Source: Rutidosis leptorrhynchoides (Eukaryota; Streptophyta; Magnoliopsida; Asterales; Asteraceae). From it: a stretch of DNA of 64,000 nt. Both the position numbers and the translations under genes were made by a program. The stretch lies in contig NC_092341.1 in assembly GCF_046630445.1 (NCBI RefSeq), positions 293,946,001 through 294,010,000 of the forward strand. Reading direction: 5' to 3'. Positions 50,091 through 61,571 of this stretch are shown here, piece by piece. Under the pieces are notes generated by a model. That model was not told where the DNA came from and made no database searches. It saw nothing but the letters and a program-made list of their open reading frames with translations. Positions within the stretch are counted from its first letter, which is position 1. Every line of letters starts with the position of its first letter.

Positions 50091-53000
50091 ATGCACCGAG
50101 CAAGACGTTCATCACCTTTTGTACGTTCACCACCTGTAACTAGATCAAGACATTTAGCAAATATAACCGCCGTTGATTTTTCTTTAGAATCGTCATCCAG
50201 TCGACCAAGTACTTCAGTTCAAATTTCTGATAATCCATTTTTTGAACCCAACCTCACAATTGAGAATCCGGAGAATATTCAGGAACGGTTCATAGATCCT
50301 GAACCATTAAACTTTCCTCCGGAACCACCAATCATTCAAACAGAGATTGTTGAGGAACGAACCATTAAATCAGAATCATCTAGTGATACCGATTCAACAA
50401 ATTCAATTATGGAGAATCTGGAACCTTTAAGTATGGAAGACCGAATGAGAGCTAAACGCACTGGCCAAGATCACGCAATTACTCATCCAGACATTAATGC
50501 GCCAGATTATGAAATCAAAGGACAAATTCTACACATGGTGACTAATCAATGCCAATTTAGTGGTGCGCCGAAGGAAGATCCAAATGAACATCTACGTACC
50601 TTTAATAGGATCTGCACACTATTTAAAATCCGAGAAGTGGAGGATGAACAGATATATCTCATGTTATTTCCCTGGACTTTAAAGGGAGAAGCCAAAGATT
50701 GGTTGGAATCGTTACCTGAAGGGGCGATTGATACATGGGATGTTTTAGTTGACAAATTTCTTAAACAATTCTTTCCTGCATCTAAAGCCGTAAGACTTCA
50801 AGCAGAAATTGTTACGTTTACACAGAAGCCAAATGAAACTCTATATGAGGCATGGACAAGATATGGAAAGTTGTTAAGAGGATGTCCGCAAAATGGTTTA
50901 GACACCTGTCAAATAGTACAAATATTCTACCAAGGATGCGACATCACTACAAGGAAAGACATAGATATAGCAGCTGGTGGTTCTATTATGAAGAAAACCG
51001 AAACTGATGCTTACAAAATTATTGATAACACTGCTTCCCACTCACATGAGTGGCACCAAGAAAAAGATATCATTAGATCATCTAAAGCAGCTAGAGCCGA
51101 TTCTAGCCATGACTTAGATTCCATTTCCGCAAAGATAGATGCTGTGGAGAGACGAATGGAAAAGATGACTAAGGATATTCACTCAATACGAATTAGTTGT
51201 GAGCAGTGTGGAGGACCACATTTGACAAAAGATTGTCTCAGTATTGAATTAACAATGGAACAAAGAGAGAATATTTCATACATAAACCAAAGGCCTGGAA
51301 ATAATTATCAGAATAATTATCAACCGCCAAGACCGATTTACAATCAAAACCAAAATTATAACCGAAATATTCCATACAACAACCAACAAGGTCCTAGCAA
51401 TCAACAAGTATCCAATAATACTTACAATCAGCAAAGACCAAATTTTCAAAACAAACCACCACAACAAACCGATGATAAAAATCCGAATTTAGAAGATATG
51501 ATGACAAAGCTAGTTGAAACTCAAACACAGTTTTTCACATCTCAGAAACAAACCAATGAACAAAATGCTCAAGCATTTAGAAATCAACAAGCTTCTATTC
51601 AAAATCTGGAACAAGAAGTAAGTAACCTAGCAAGGTTAATAGGTGAAAGAAAACCGGGAAGTCTACCTAGTGATACAAATGCTAACCCTCGGAATGAAAC
51701 AGCTAAAGCCATTACCACAAGAAGTGGTACAACACTTAAACCACCTGAAATACCTGTAACTTCTGATGAAGCTATTCCTACTCCACAAGAACCACAACCT
51801 GATCAAGATAAGGAAAAAGAACCGGTAGTTGAAAAGGTTAATGAAGATAACACAGTTAAGGATAAACCTTATGTTAAACCATACCAACCACCACTTCCTT
51901 ACCCGAGTAAAATGAAGAAAGAAAAACTTGAAGCCGAGCAATCCAAATTCTTGGATATGTTTAAACAGATAAATGTAAATCTTCCTTTCATTGATGTGAT
52001 TTCAGGAATGCCTAGATATGCTAAATTCTTGAAAGATCTAATCTCAAATAGAAAGAAAATGGAAGAACTCTCGGCTGTTACTATGAATGCTAATTGTTCA
52101 GCAGTGCTGTTGAATAAAATACCAGAAAAACTATCTGATCCAGGAAGTTTCACAATTCCATGTTTTCTGGGTAGTCTTAGTTCAATAGAAGCATTGGCAG
52201 ACTTAGGTGCTAGTATAAATCTAATGCCGTATTCACTATACACTAAACTAGACCTTGGAGAATTGAAACCAACCAGAATAAGCATACAACTAGCCGATAG
52301 ATCAATAAAATATCCTAGAGGGATAATGGAGAACATGCTAGTTAAAGTTGGTACTTTAGTATTTCCAGTAGATTTTGTTGTTCTGGACATGGAAGAAGAT
52401 TCTCAAGTTCCTCTCATATTAGGAAGACCATTCTTAAACACGGCTAAAGCAATGATAGACGTGTTCGGTAAGAAACTGACCCTAAGTATAGAGGATGAGA
52501 GTGTTACCTTTTCAGTTGATAGAGCAATGCAACAACCACAATCTGCAGATGATACATGTTATTATATTCAAACTATAGATGCACATGCAGAATTATTAGA
52601 AGAATTTCCAGAATTACAAGGAACAGGAGAATGTTCTTTAGGAGAAGGTAATGAACCAATTGATGAAGCTGAAATGTTAGCTACACTTATAGCTAATGGA
52701 TATGAACCAACAACAGAAGAAATTCAAATGCTAAAAGAAGAAGACAGATATCGATATAAATCATCGATAGAAGAACCTCCGAAATTAGAGTTAAAGCCAC
52801 TTCCAAACCATTTGGAATATGCTTATTTACATGGTGAATCTGAATTACCTGTAATAATATCGTCTTCTCTTACTGAAAATGAGAAATCACAACTCATTTC
52901 TATGTTGAAAGCTCATAAACCAGCCATTGCATGGAAGATTCATGATATTAAAGGAATAAGTCCTTCGTATTGCACACATAAAATCCTTATGGAAGAAGGT

Positions 53001-55694
53001 CATAAAACGTATGTGCAACGCCAACGAAGACTAAATCCTAATATGCAAGATGTAGTTAAAAAAGAGATTATTAAACTGCTAGATGCAGGTTTAATTTATC
53101 CAATCTCTGATAGTCCATGGGTAAGCCCAGTTCAATGCGTGCCTAAGAAGGGTGGCATGACTGTCATCACAAATGAGAAAAATGAGCTTATTCCTACTAG
53201 GACTGTAACAGGATGGCGTGTATGTATTGATTATAGAAAATTAAATGACGCCACCAGAAAAGATCACTTTCCCTTACCTTTCATAGATCAAATGTTGGAA
53301 AGATTAGCCGGAAATAGTTACTATTGTTTTCTAGATGGATTTTCCGGATATTTTCAAATTCCAATAGCACCCGAAGATCAAGAGAAAACCACATTTATGT
53401 GCCCTTATGGTACTTTTGCTTACAAACGCATGCCATTTGGACTTTGCAACGCCCCTGCAACCTTTCAAAGGTGCATGATGGCAATTTTTCACGACATGAT
53501 AGAAGAATGCATGGAAGTTTTCATGGATGACTTTTTAGTCTTCGGTGATACATTTAAATCATGTCTAGTTAATCTGGAACGAATGCTAATTAGATGCGAA
53601 CAATCAAATCTAGTTCTTAATTGGGAGAAATGCCATTTCATGGTTAAAGAAGGCATCGTTCTTGGACATAAAATTTCAAAAGAAGGAATTGAAGTGGATA
53701 GAGCTAAAGTAGATGTAATTGCTAAACTTTCACATCCCACCAATGTTAGAGGAGTTAGGAGTTTTCTAGGGCATGCCGGTTTTTACCGACGTTTCATAAA
53801 AGATTTTTCTAAGATTGCCACTCCTATGAATAAATTCCTAGAAAAGGATGCGCCATTCATCTTTTCAGATGAGTGTATCAAATATTTTAATATTCTTAAA
53901 GAGAAACTCACTAATGCGCCGATCATGATAACGCCAAATTGGAATCTACCATTTGAACTCATGTGCGATGCAAGTGATTTTGCAATGGGAGCCGTTTTAG
54001 GACAAAGGATTGAAAAACGATTTCAACCTATATATTATGCTAGTAAGACGTTACAAGGAGCACAAACGAACTATACAACTACTGAAAAAGAACTCCTTGC
54101 TATTGTCTTTGCTTTTGACAAATTTCGATCATATCTCGTTCTAGCAAAAACGGTGGTCTATACCGACCATTCTGCTCTTAGATACCTATTTTCAAAACAA
54201 GATGCTAAACCAAGATTAATCCGTTGGATCTTACTCTTACAAGAGTTTGATATTGAAATCCGAGATAAAAGAGGAGCAGAAAATCTCGCCGCTGATCATC
54301 TTTCTCGTCTTGAAAATCCCGAATTAGAAGTTCTAAATGAATCGGCCATACAAGACAACTTTCCTGATGAATATCTATTGAAGATAGATTATAAAGAAAT
54401 TCCATGGTTTGCAGACTATGCAAACTACTTAGTTTGTGGATTCCTTGAAAAAGGATTATCGTACCAAAGACGAAAGAAATTCTTCAGTGATATAAAACAC
54501 TATTTTTGGGAAGATCCACATCTGTTTAAAAGTTGTCCCGATGGAATAATACGCCGATGTGTATTTGGAGATGAAGCTAGTAAAATATTAAACCATTGTC
54601 ACACAGGACCAACAGGAGGGCATTATGGTCCTCAACTAACAGCAAGAAAAGTTTATGATGCTGGATTCTATTGGCCTACAATTTACAAAGACGCACACCT
54701 TCTTTGCAAATCCTGTGATGCTTGTCAAAGGGCCGGAAAAATAAGTCAACGTGATGAAATGCCACAAAATGTCATCCAAGTATGTGAAGTATTTGACATT
54801 TGGGGTATTGACTTTATGGGTCCATTTCCAAAATCTCATAATAATCTCTATATTCTCGTAGCCATTGATTATGTATCTAAATGGGCGGAAGCACAAGCTC
54901 TCCCAACTAACGATGCACGAGTTGTAGTCAACTTTTTAAAACGTCTTTTTGCAAGGTTTGGAACACCGAAAGCTTTAATAAGTGATCGGGGTACTCATTT
55001 TTGTAATAATCAACTTGAGAAAGTTCTTAAAAGATATGGAGTAACTCATAAAATCTCCACCGCATATCATCCACAAACAAGTGGACAAGTTGAAAATACC
55101 AACCGAGCTTTAAAACGTATTCTAGAGAAAACCGTAGGATCAAATCCGAAGGAATGGTCCATTAAATTGGAGGATGCACTCTGGGCTTTTAGAACAGCCT
55201 ACAAAACTCCAATTGGAACCACACCTTTTAGACTTGTTTATGGAAAAGCATGTCATCTTCCAGTAGAAATTGAACACAAAGCATTTTGGGCTTTGAAGAC
55301 ATGTAATCTTGATTTACATGAAGCCAGACGTCTACGATTAAGTCAACTAAACGAATTAGAAGAATTAAGACATGAAGCATACGAAAATTCGTTAATCTAT
55401 AAAGAAAGAACGAAGAAATGGCATGATAAAAGAATCAGAAGTTCAAAAGAATTTAAAGAAGGAGACAGAGTTCTTCTTTTCAATTCACGATTCAAGCTAT
55501 TTCCTGGAAAATTGAAATCAAGATGGTCTGGACCATTCATAGTCAAAAGAGTTTTCCCATACGGAACGATAGAATTGATAAATTCAAATGGGATTGAATT
55601 TAAAGTTAATGGTCACAGAGTTAAACATTACATACATGGTCCGATGGAAGTCGACAACGAAGTTAATCACAATTTCGACACCACAGCTAACTAA
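50091..55694 (+). CDS. Element E Gag-Pol polyprotein
   Basis: 1867 codons in one uninterrupted frame from an ATG. Order: Gag core about residues 140-300 ([28 protein letters not shown]), zinc knuckle near 369 (C-x2-C-x3-H-x4-C, usual for Athila), Asn/Gln-rich linker, aspartic protease near 702 ([12 protein letters not shown], a D-L-G variant of D-T/S-G), RT near 1000-1180 with FMDD at about 1143, RNase H near 1290 ([14 protein letters not shown]), integrase with the H-H-C-C finger near 1502-1545 and catalytic D, D, E in [14 protein letters not shown] and SGQVEN (about 1570-1665). No chromodomain follows, as expected for Athila. No stop or frameshift is seen. The product would copy element RNA and insert the DNA. 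Confidence 0.95.
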   Translation: MHRARRSSPFVRSPPVTRSRHLANITAVDFSLESSSSRPSTSVQISDNPFFEPNLTIENPENIQERFIDPEPLNFPPEPPIIQTEIVEERTIKSESSSDTDSTNSIMENLEPLSMEDRMRAKRTGQDHAITHPDINAPDYEIKGQILHMVTNQCQFSGAPKEDPNEHLRTFNRICTLFKIREVEDEQIYLMLFPWTLKGEAKDWLESLPEGAIDTWDVLVDKFLKQFFPASKAVRLQAEIVTFTQKPNETLYEAWTRYGKLLRGCPQNGLDTCQIVQIFYQGCDITTRKDIDIAAGGSIMKKTETDAYKIIDNTASHSHEWHQEKDIIRSSKAARADSSHDLDSISAKIDAVERRMEKMTKDIHSIRISCEQCGGPHLTKDCLSIELTMEQRENISYINQRPGNNYQNNYQPPRPIYNQNQNYNRNIPYNNQQGPSNQQVSNNTYNQQRPNFQNKPPQQTDDKNPNLEDMMTKLVETQTQFFTSQKQTNEQNAQAFRNQQASIQNLEQEVSNLARLIGERKPGSLPSDTNANPRNETAKAITTRSGTTLKPPEIPVTSDEAIPTPQEPQPDQDKEKEPVVEKVNEDNTVKDKPYVKPYQPPLPYPSKMKKEKLEAEQSKFLDMFKQINVNLPFIDVISGMPRYAKFLKDLISNRKKMEELSAVTMNANCSAVLLNKIPEKLSDPGSFTIPCFLGSLSSIEALADLGASINLMPYSLYTKLDLGELKPTRISIQLADRSIKYPRGIMENMLVKVGTLVFPVDFVVLDMEEDSQVPLILGRPFLNTAKAMIDVFGKKLTLSIEDESVTFSVDRAMQQPQSADDTCYYIQTIDAHAELLEEFPELQGTGECSLGEGNEPIDEAEMLATLIANGYEPTTEEIQMLKEEDRYRYKSSIEEPPKLELKPLPNHLEYAYLHGESELPVIISSSLTENEKSQLISMLKAHKPAIAWKIHDIKGISPSYCTHKILMEEGHKTYVQRQRRLNPNMQDVVKKEIIKLLDAGLIYPISDSPWVSPVQCVPKKGGMTVITNEKNELIPTRTVTGWRVCIDYRKLNDATRKDHFPLPFIDQMLERLAGNSYYCFLDGFSGYFQIPIAPEDQEKTTFMCPYGTFAYKRMPFGLCNAPATFQRCMMAIFHDMIEECMEVFMDDFLVFGDTFKSCLVNLERMLIRCEQSNLVLNWEKCHFMVKEGIVLGHKISKEGIEVDRAKVDVIAKLSHPTNVRGVRSFLGHAGFYRRFIKDFSKIATPMNKFLEKDAPFIFSDECIKYFNILKEKLTNAPIMITPNWNLPFELMCDASDFAMGAVLGQRIEKRFQPIYYASKTLQGAQTNYTTTEKELLAIVFAFDKFRSYLVLAKTVVYTDHSALRYLFSKQDAKPRLIRWILLLQEFDIEIRDKRGAENLAADHLSRLENPELEVLNESAIQDNFPDEYLLKIDYKEIPWFADYANYLVCGFLEKGLSYQRRKKFFSDIKHYFWEDPHLFKSCPDGIIRRCVFGDEASKILNHCHTGPTGGHYGPQLTARKVYDAGFYWPTIYKDAHLLCKSCDACQRAGKISQRDEMPQNVIQVCEVFDIWGIDFMGPFPKSHNNLYILVAIDYVSKWAEAQALPTNDARVVVNFLKRLFARFGTPKALISDRGTHFCNNQLEKVLKRYGVTHKISTAYHPQTSGQVENTNRALKRILEKTVGSNPKEWSIKLEDALWAFRTAYKTPIGTTPFRLVYGKACHLPVEIEHKAFWALKTCNLDLHEARRLRLSQLNELEELRHEAYENSLIYKERTKKWHDKRIRSSKEFKEGDRVLLFNSRFKLFPGKLKSRWSGPFIVKRVFPYGTIELINSNGIEFKVNGHRVKHYIHGPMEVDNEVNHNFDTTAN

Positions 55695-55866
55695 GTGTGG
55701 GGAGAATCAAGTCTTTAAAGGATAATATGTATTTCTGTTAGAGTTAGATTGTCTGTTTTCGTGTAGTTCTCGAAAATGGAACCCGAATGGTCTTTCCCTA
55801 GCAGACCCTAAAGAACTAGTCTTCTCCCCCCATTCTGAATTTTTATTTTTTTTAGGTTTTTACAAA

Positions 55867-56283
55867 ATGAAGACTGCCTGTGAACTAAACCATGGTCTAA
55901 TGCTACACGCTTTGATCACTAAAAGAAATAATGACATACTACCGAGTGAATTAGTATCAGTAATCAGAGAAAGAATGGACGGAGTTAGAAAAGAATCCAG
56001 ATGCGAAGATAATAAGTTACAATTTGGTAAAGGAAAATCAAAATCCGCAGTGAAAAGAAGAGCACGACACCTAGAACGATGTCACAAATGCGGAAAATGG
56101 TCACATGGAGGTAAATGTTCAAATAATCAAACCTATTCAAATACCGAATTTGTTACTTTATGCAGAGACGGACCGTTCATATGTTTAGAAGAAAAGACAC
56201 TGAATGCTCGAGGTTACGCCTATGTAGCCATGGAAAACCAATTAAACCGACTATCTTATGAATGGGATAGATCATATAACTAA
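55867..56283 (+). CDS. Element E post-pol zinc-knuckle ORF
   Basis: 138 residues from an ATG 172 bp after the pol stop. A basic stretch (KGKSKSAVKRRARHLER, residues 55-71) leads into C72-x2-C75-x4-H80-x3-C84, a CCHC-like knuckle one residue shorter than the retroviral form. The C-terminus (NARGYAYVAMENQLNRLSYEWD) is polar. I do not recognise a family. A nucleic-acid-binding accessory protein is the natural guess. It could also be a displaced nucleocapsid fragment. Confidence 0.55.
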   Translation: MKTACELNHGLMLHALITKRNNDILPSELVSVIRERMDGVRKESRCEDNKLQFGKGKSKSAVKRRARHLERCHKCGKWSHGGKCSNNQTYSNTEFVTLCRDGPFICLEEKTLNARGYAYVAMENQLNRLSYEWDRSYN

Positions 56284-57473
56284 GAAATCTATTTCAAAGG
56301 TATGTCTGTACAGTTTTTATTTTTATTTTTATTTTTAACCTTTTGATAATAAACGCTAATTTGTTCGCTAAAAAGTATTAAATTGGTATTGAATAAAATT
56401 AGGTTTGGCGACCGAAATTATTGATATCATTCAAAAATTTATTACATCACTGCGAAATTTAACGTTTATTCTTAAGGTATAAATATCTTTAATCAATCAA
56501 CCCAAAATATTTCAAAAATTCGTCATGAGTTAAATTAGGTCTTGGAACCGAAATTACTTTACCGAAAAGAGGGGCGCATATTTTTGATAATATTTGATTG
56601 ATTAAAGTGGGATAAAAAGAAAAAAAAAGATTTTTAATTTTATTTTTACCATATTTTTAAAATTAATATTTAAATCTTAAATTAATATTGTAAACTTTGT
56701 AAAATATATATTTAAAATTGTAAATATTTGAAAAATTAATATAAGTTTGGTATGAATTTATAAATTTTTAAATTAAGTTTGGTGTGAATTTTTAATTTTT
56801 AAAAAAATATAAATTTTTAATTTTATGCATTTCAAATTTTAAGTTTGGTGTGAATTTTTAATATAAATTTTGAATTTTATATTTAAGTTGTGTGAATTTA
56901 AAAACAAAAATTTACTCTATCTCATTAAGTTAAAAATATGATTTTTAAAATTCGTCGTAAGTTGAAGACTAGGTCTTTGAACCGAAATTGCTTTACCCGA
57001 GGGAGGGACGAGAACTTTTATTATCATTATTTTTAAATCTTATTGAATTAAAGTATGCCAAAAACATAAAAAAAAAACCCCCAAAAATCTTAGCTTTTAA
57101 AACAATCGCTACAAAAAGACAAATTTTAAAATTTTGTCGAGGGACGGACTAGGACATCGATCCGAAACGACCTCGTCCTAAATAACAAGGGAAACAAAAT
57201 TTTAAAATTAATTACTTAATTGTTTTAATAAGTTAATGATTATAAAAAAAAAAAAAAAAAAAAATACCAAACTCCGCGACTCGTGGAGTTTGGAGCTTAA
57301 ATCTCCGCGACTCGCGGAGGAGTCGGATTACAGAAAAAAAATAAAGAGCTGCAACAGCTCAGTTTCACTCCCCACAACAGAAAATAAACTGCGAAAACCC
57401 ACGAAAATACCCGAGAAAAAACTCCCAAAATCACAATTTTTAACCGTTAATCACCAAATCTTTTGCTAAAATC
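56284..57473 (+). other. Element E spacer with recurring ACCGAAATT motif
   Basis: Non-coding. A segment of about 30 bp, (T)AGGTCTT(G)GAACCGAAATT followed by CTTTACC-like sequence, recurs at about 56401, 56535, 56969 and, more degenerate, 57148, with another near 60161. 'Aagtttggtgtgaattttt' repeats lie in 56740-56890. Two CTCCGCGACTCGYGGAG palindromes lie at 57272-57288 and 57303-57319. Confidence 0.6.
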
Positions 57474-59497
57474 ATGTTTAGAAGGATGCTATCTAGGAAT
57501 TACTCAAGAAAAACGGTAAATTTCTACACCTAAACACCATTTAATCTGAAATTTTGTGTTCTTGAGCAATTTTTTCCCCAATTTGATTTTGATGCTTTTT
57601 AGTGTAATTATGCTTAAATTGTTTATGTATTATGCTTGTATAACCTAGATTGATGCTATTTAACATGATTAGAAGCCTTAAACTTCAAATTTAGAGTAAT
57701 ATAGGGTTTGTGTTCTTGAGCAATTTGGGGCTTTTTGATATAAACAGGTTATGGCCGATTTTTGTCATGAATTGTTGCTAAATTGAGTAGTGTAACATGT
57801 CTAGGTAGTTAAATGATCCAAACTTTGAGCCTAAACATGATTTTGAGAATTAAAGTGGACTTTTTCAAGTCTAAAATTCATGAACTTGATTTTTGAAAGA
57901 TAATGCCATTTGAGACTTGTTTAATTGCTAGTAATGATTATTTTGACATGTTATTTGAGTTGAATGCTTATGAACTTGGCGAACATTTTCGTATATGCTT
58001 ATTTGAAAAAGTGTAGATTTGATAAAAATGTGAAAATGAGCTTAAGTTTGATATAAATTGATAATGTCATTGTAATTATTTTGATTGATGATTTTGCTGA
58101 CACTAATGCATATTTGGATGCACAAAATTTGTGTTTGATGTGTTTTGCAGACTGAAAGGGGTGAATCTTCATCCCAAGCCCACAATGCTCCTGCTGAGAA
58201 TGCGAAACAACAGGAGGTGGATAACTACTACAAGCAGGATATACCTCATCCAGTCATGACCTTTTCTGATATGCACTTGGAAGAGTTGCACCCGAACCTG
58301 AGATTTGACAGACTTTGGATAGATTATCCAAAATACCAAAGGGGTTTGCATACTCTTCATTCTAAGGTTGTTGAGGTACCGAGGGTCATAGAATGGGGAC
58401 CCTTAGAAGATGTAGAATTGGCCGGGCCAATTAGGGAATTACTTGTACAGAGGTATGGTAATTCTACTTTTAATGACTGGGTACGTTTATTCACCATGCG
58501 TAGACCTGTATATAAAGTATGGTGTGAAGAATTGTTGTGTAGTATAGAGTTGAATGATCGGGTAGCTAGTTTAACCGATCGTTCTTTTATTAGATTTTTG
58601 TTAGGCGGTTCGATGCGCCACATGTCTTTACTAGACATGGCTCAGGCTTTACGTATATATACGCCTGAGGAGTTAGCGTCTGCCGATTGTAGAGGATTGA
58701 TACTAAACGGTAGAAAGATAGATGAAAATTTTGATACACACGGTGTGTGGAGTCAAATGACAAGCCATCACCGTTTCAAAGGGGGAAATTACTCTTATTT
58801 GGATATAGATAGAGCCGAATTAAGAGTGATTCATAGGTTTTTAGCCAATTCGATTACACAAAGGGGTAAGAACAAGGAAAAAGTAAATGAACAGGATTTG
58901 TTTTACCATATGTGTATTCGAGACCCACAAAGCGCTGTAAGTATACCATATTGTGTGGGTTATTATTTATCAGCTATGGTTCGGGGGATGCGACCGCATA
59001 GCATAATAGGAGGTGGTATTTTTATTACTTTGATTGGTGAATATCTCGGTGTGGATATAAGTCAGGGGGGATTATTAGTAGAAGAACCGGAACCCCGCGA
59101 TACTATAGGTTTAAATGTATACCATGGTGCGAAAGTTTTAAAGAGGCGAAATAACGCCGCAGTACGATACCATGGTAGACATCCACAGGTGGAGAGAAAC
59201 CAACAGCAAGGTAATGTAGGAGGGGGGAATGAGATGCAAGAAATGCAAAGGTTTATAGCTTCTCAGGAATACGAAAATGCTAGACAGAGAGCATTTGAAG
59301 ATTGGCAAGTTCATCAGAACCAAATCATAGCTCATTGCCAACATATAGGTAGAAACTATATTCCTACACCGAAACCCATCTTCCCTCCCTGGTCTATAGA
59401 GATGCAGCCACCATATCCTACGTATAACCCTGCCGAAGCATTCTATAGCACCTATGGTTATGCCTGGAACCCCTATTGGTACCAATATCATCCTTAG
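57474..59497 (+). CDS. Element E Athila ORF1 / env-position gene, apparently spliced
   Basis: The large exon (58151-59497, 448 codons) resembles the Arabidopsis Athila ORF-1 family, which sits where env would be. Its frame lacks an early ATG and is preceded exactly by a T-rich tract and TTTTGCAG (58143-58150), a good 3' splice site. Upstream, an ATG at 57474 opens a 14-codon frame ending at 57515 before GTAAAT, a good 5' splice site. The two parts keep phase. The proposed intron is 57516-58150 (635 bp). The protein has an acidic N-terminus, a central globular part (about residues 60-330 of the large exon) and a Gln/Tyr/Pro-rich C-terminus. No clear signal peptide or membrane segment is visible, so an envelope function is not supported. 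Splicing of env-position genes is known in some plant LTR elements. Confidence 0.65.
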
Positions 59498-61571
59498 TTT
59501 ACTTATTTTTTTTATTTTGTAATTTGTAATGATTGATACGTTTAATACTTTTGTTAATATTGTAATCATTTTTATAATTGTCTAACTTTTATTCTTAGAT
59601 TTTAATAATTTTTGAATGTGGGGTAATATACCAAACTTCAAAAATATGTATATATGTTTGCAGTTTATCTTATGTACACAACAGGGTAAAACAACGCATT
59701 TTCAAAGACTGGCATTAAGTTCAGCAAAAGCAACTAATTTTGACGACTAGAAGCAAAATATATGTGAAATAACAACAAGACGGAATGAACAAATGATGTA
59801 CACCATTTATCATTCAGCAAACAAACGCCAATATATTTGGAAACTTTGGTAAAATTTAATCATTTTCACACAAATCACCCTCAATAATTTAAATTGTTAC
59901 TGATTTCTTGCAAATGAGGGCATTGCAAGATCTTAAGTGTGGGAAGGGGTTAAATTCTTTCGGATTTTAAAATTTTTATCTTAAACACTTGGTTACCATT
60001 AAAAATACTAGTAAAGCAGTAGTTGTATTAGAATCTAGTGCTCTCTGATAATAAAGAACAGCCCTAGTCTTATATACTGACTACCCAATTCTAGTAAAAT
60101 TTTTAAAAATTTTCAATTAAATGAACTCAAAATCATGTTTATACATATTTATGAACGATAAAACTAGGTTTTAATACCGAAATTATTGTTACCTCGGAAA
60201 GGACATAAATTGAGAAACAAACCAAAATGTTAAAATTCATTAAAAATGGAATAGAGGACGATAAAAAAGAAAATAAAAGCCAAGTGTGGGAAAATTTACC
60301 AAGTTATCTTAAACATATGTCACATATATCTGTAACAAATAACTGAAAATACTTTTGCTTTGGACTAAACTAAACTGTTTTACCCAATGAAAGAAAAGAA
60401 GAGATGGATCTACACGATGAATCAATTCCATCATTAAAAGGAAGTAAAGTTTTCTGAAAAAGACACGCGCTTCTTGATTTAGGTCATGAAGTTGTCGTCC
60501 AGACCAGCTGTAGGTTGACGAAAAATCTAGAAAAGTCATCACTAAAATCAGCAGGAAATCCACGGACCTCAGCATTAAACAGGGTCGCCAAGTGGTCAGA
60601 TTTATCCTAACCATGAGAAGGATTTATCTCGTACAATGGGGGGGCGCCATGCAAATTAGCTGGATAAGACTAATGAATCAGATCCCCAGAAAGGATAATC
60701 TCCTTAAAGATTAAAAATCAGCTTTTAAGACTGATATTATTCAATCCTAGAGATTGACCTTGAAGATTGAGAATTACAAACTCATGGAATTCAATGATAT
60801 CTAAACTCGAGCTTGAACGAGAAAATATTTTGATCAAAATTACAAACCGATTTGTTTTCTGAAAACCCTATTTTTAATGCGTTCATTACCATTGAACGTA
60901 AAATCCTAGGAATTCACCTGGAATTCATTAGGTCACCTGAACCAAATCGGGTGTCAACCGTAAGAACGGTGGTTGCATAGTGGTCAAAGACAGGACCTTG
61001 TGCCATACCGAAAAATCATAAGGGTGAGCTTTACTATTGCTCCTACCAAGGATAGTAATTGCGTCCGACACGTTATAGACCATAATTAAAAGCATGTCAG
61101 GGGACATTGCCTTAACAGTTGCTTGTTCAACGCTTTCCTTTATAACCGGACGGTAGTTTACCGAAAGGTAATATACGGGACAAGTGAACTGGACGTGTTG
61201 CTTTCCAAATACAAGGTTAGCAAGTGGGTGACACAAAACCATAAGTTTTGAGCTAAAATTTTCAAATCTGAAACCCACCAAACCCACAAAAATATTTTGC
61301 AAACACCGGTAAAGGGTTATTCCGGAAAACTTATCTAGGGTAAAAACTAGATTTAATTTTCAAAAGATCAAATGTTTTCATAAAGATCCAATTTCCTTAA
61401 TGGATCTAAATTTTTATAGTCATGTGGGACTGTAAACCATATCGTTACTACCATTGTTTATACCGTCGTATAAAAATCACTGATGTACAAAGTGTGAAGA
61501 ATAAAGAAGTGATTCTAGTATTTCAAGACGATATTGCTTGAGGACAAGCAACGCTCAAGTGTGGGAATATT
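59498..61571 (+). other. Element E 3' non-coding region
   Basis: Polypurine boxes at 59935, 60282 and 61557 (the first of the set is at 55693, just after pol). The hairpin TTGCTTGAGGACAAGCAA lies at 61534-61551. Antisense frames here (60309-60614, 60928-61302) look incidental. 61310-61420 aligns with Element B 8690-8790. Confidence 0.7.

Noticed and set aside
58145..59497. Treating the env-position gene as a single exon from 58145
   Set aside because: The first codon would be TTG inside a splice-acceptor tract. A spliced ATG exon upstream fits better.
60309..61302. Antisense frames in the Element E 3' region
   Set aside because: No recognisable content, and the region aligns as non-coding with Element B.
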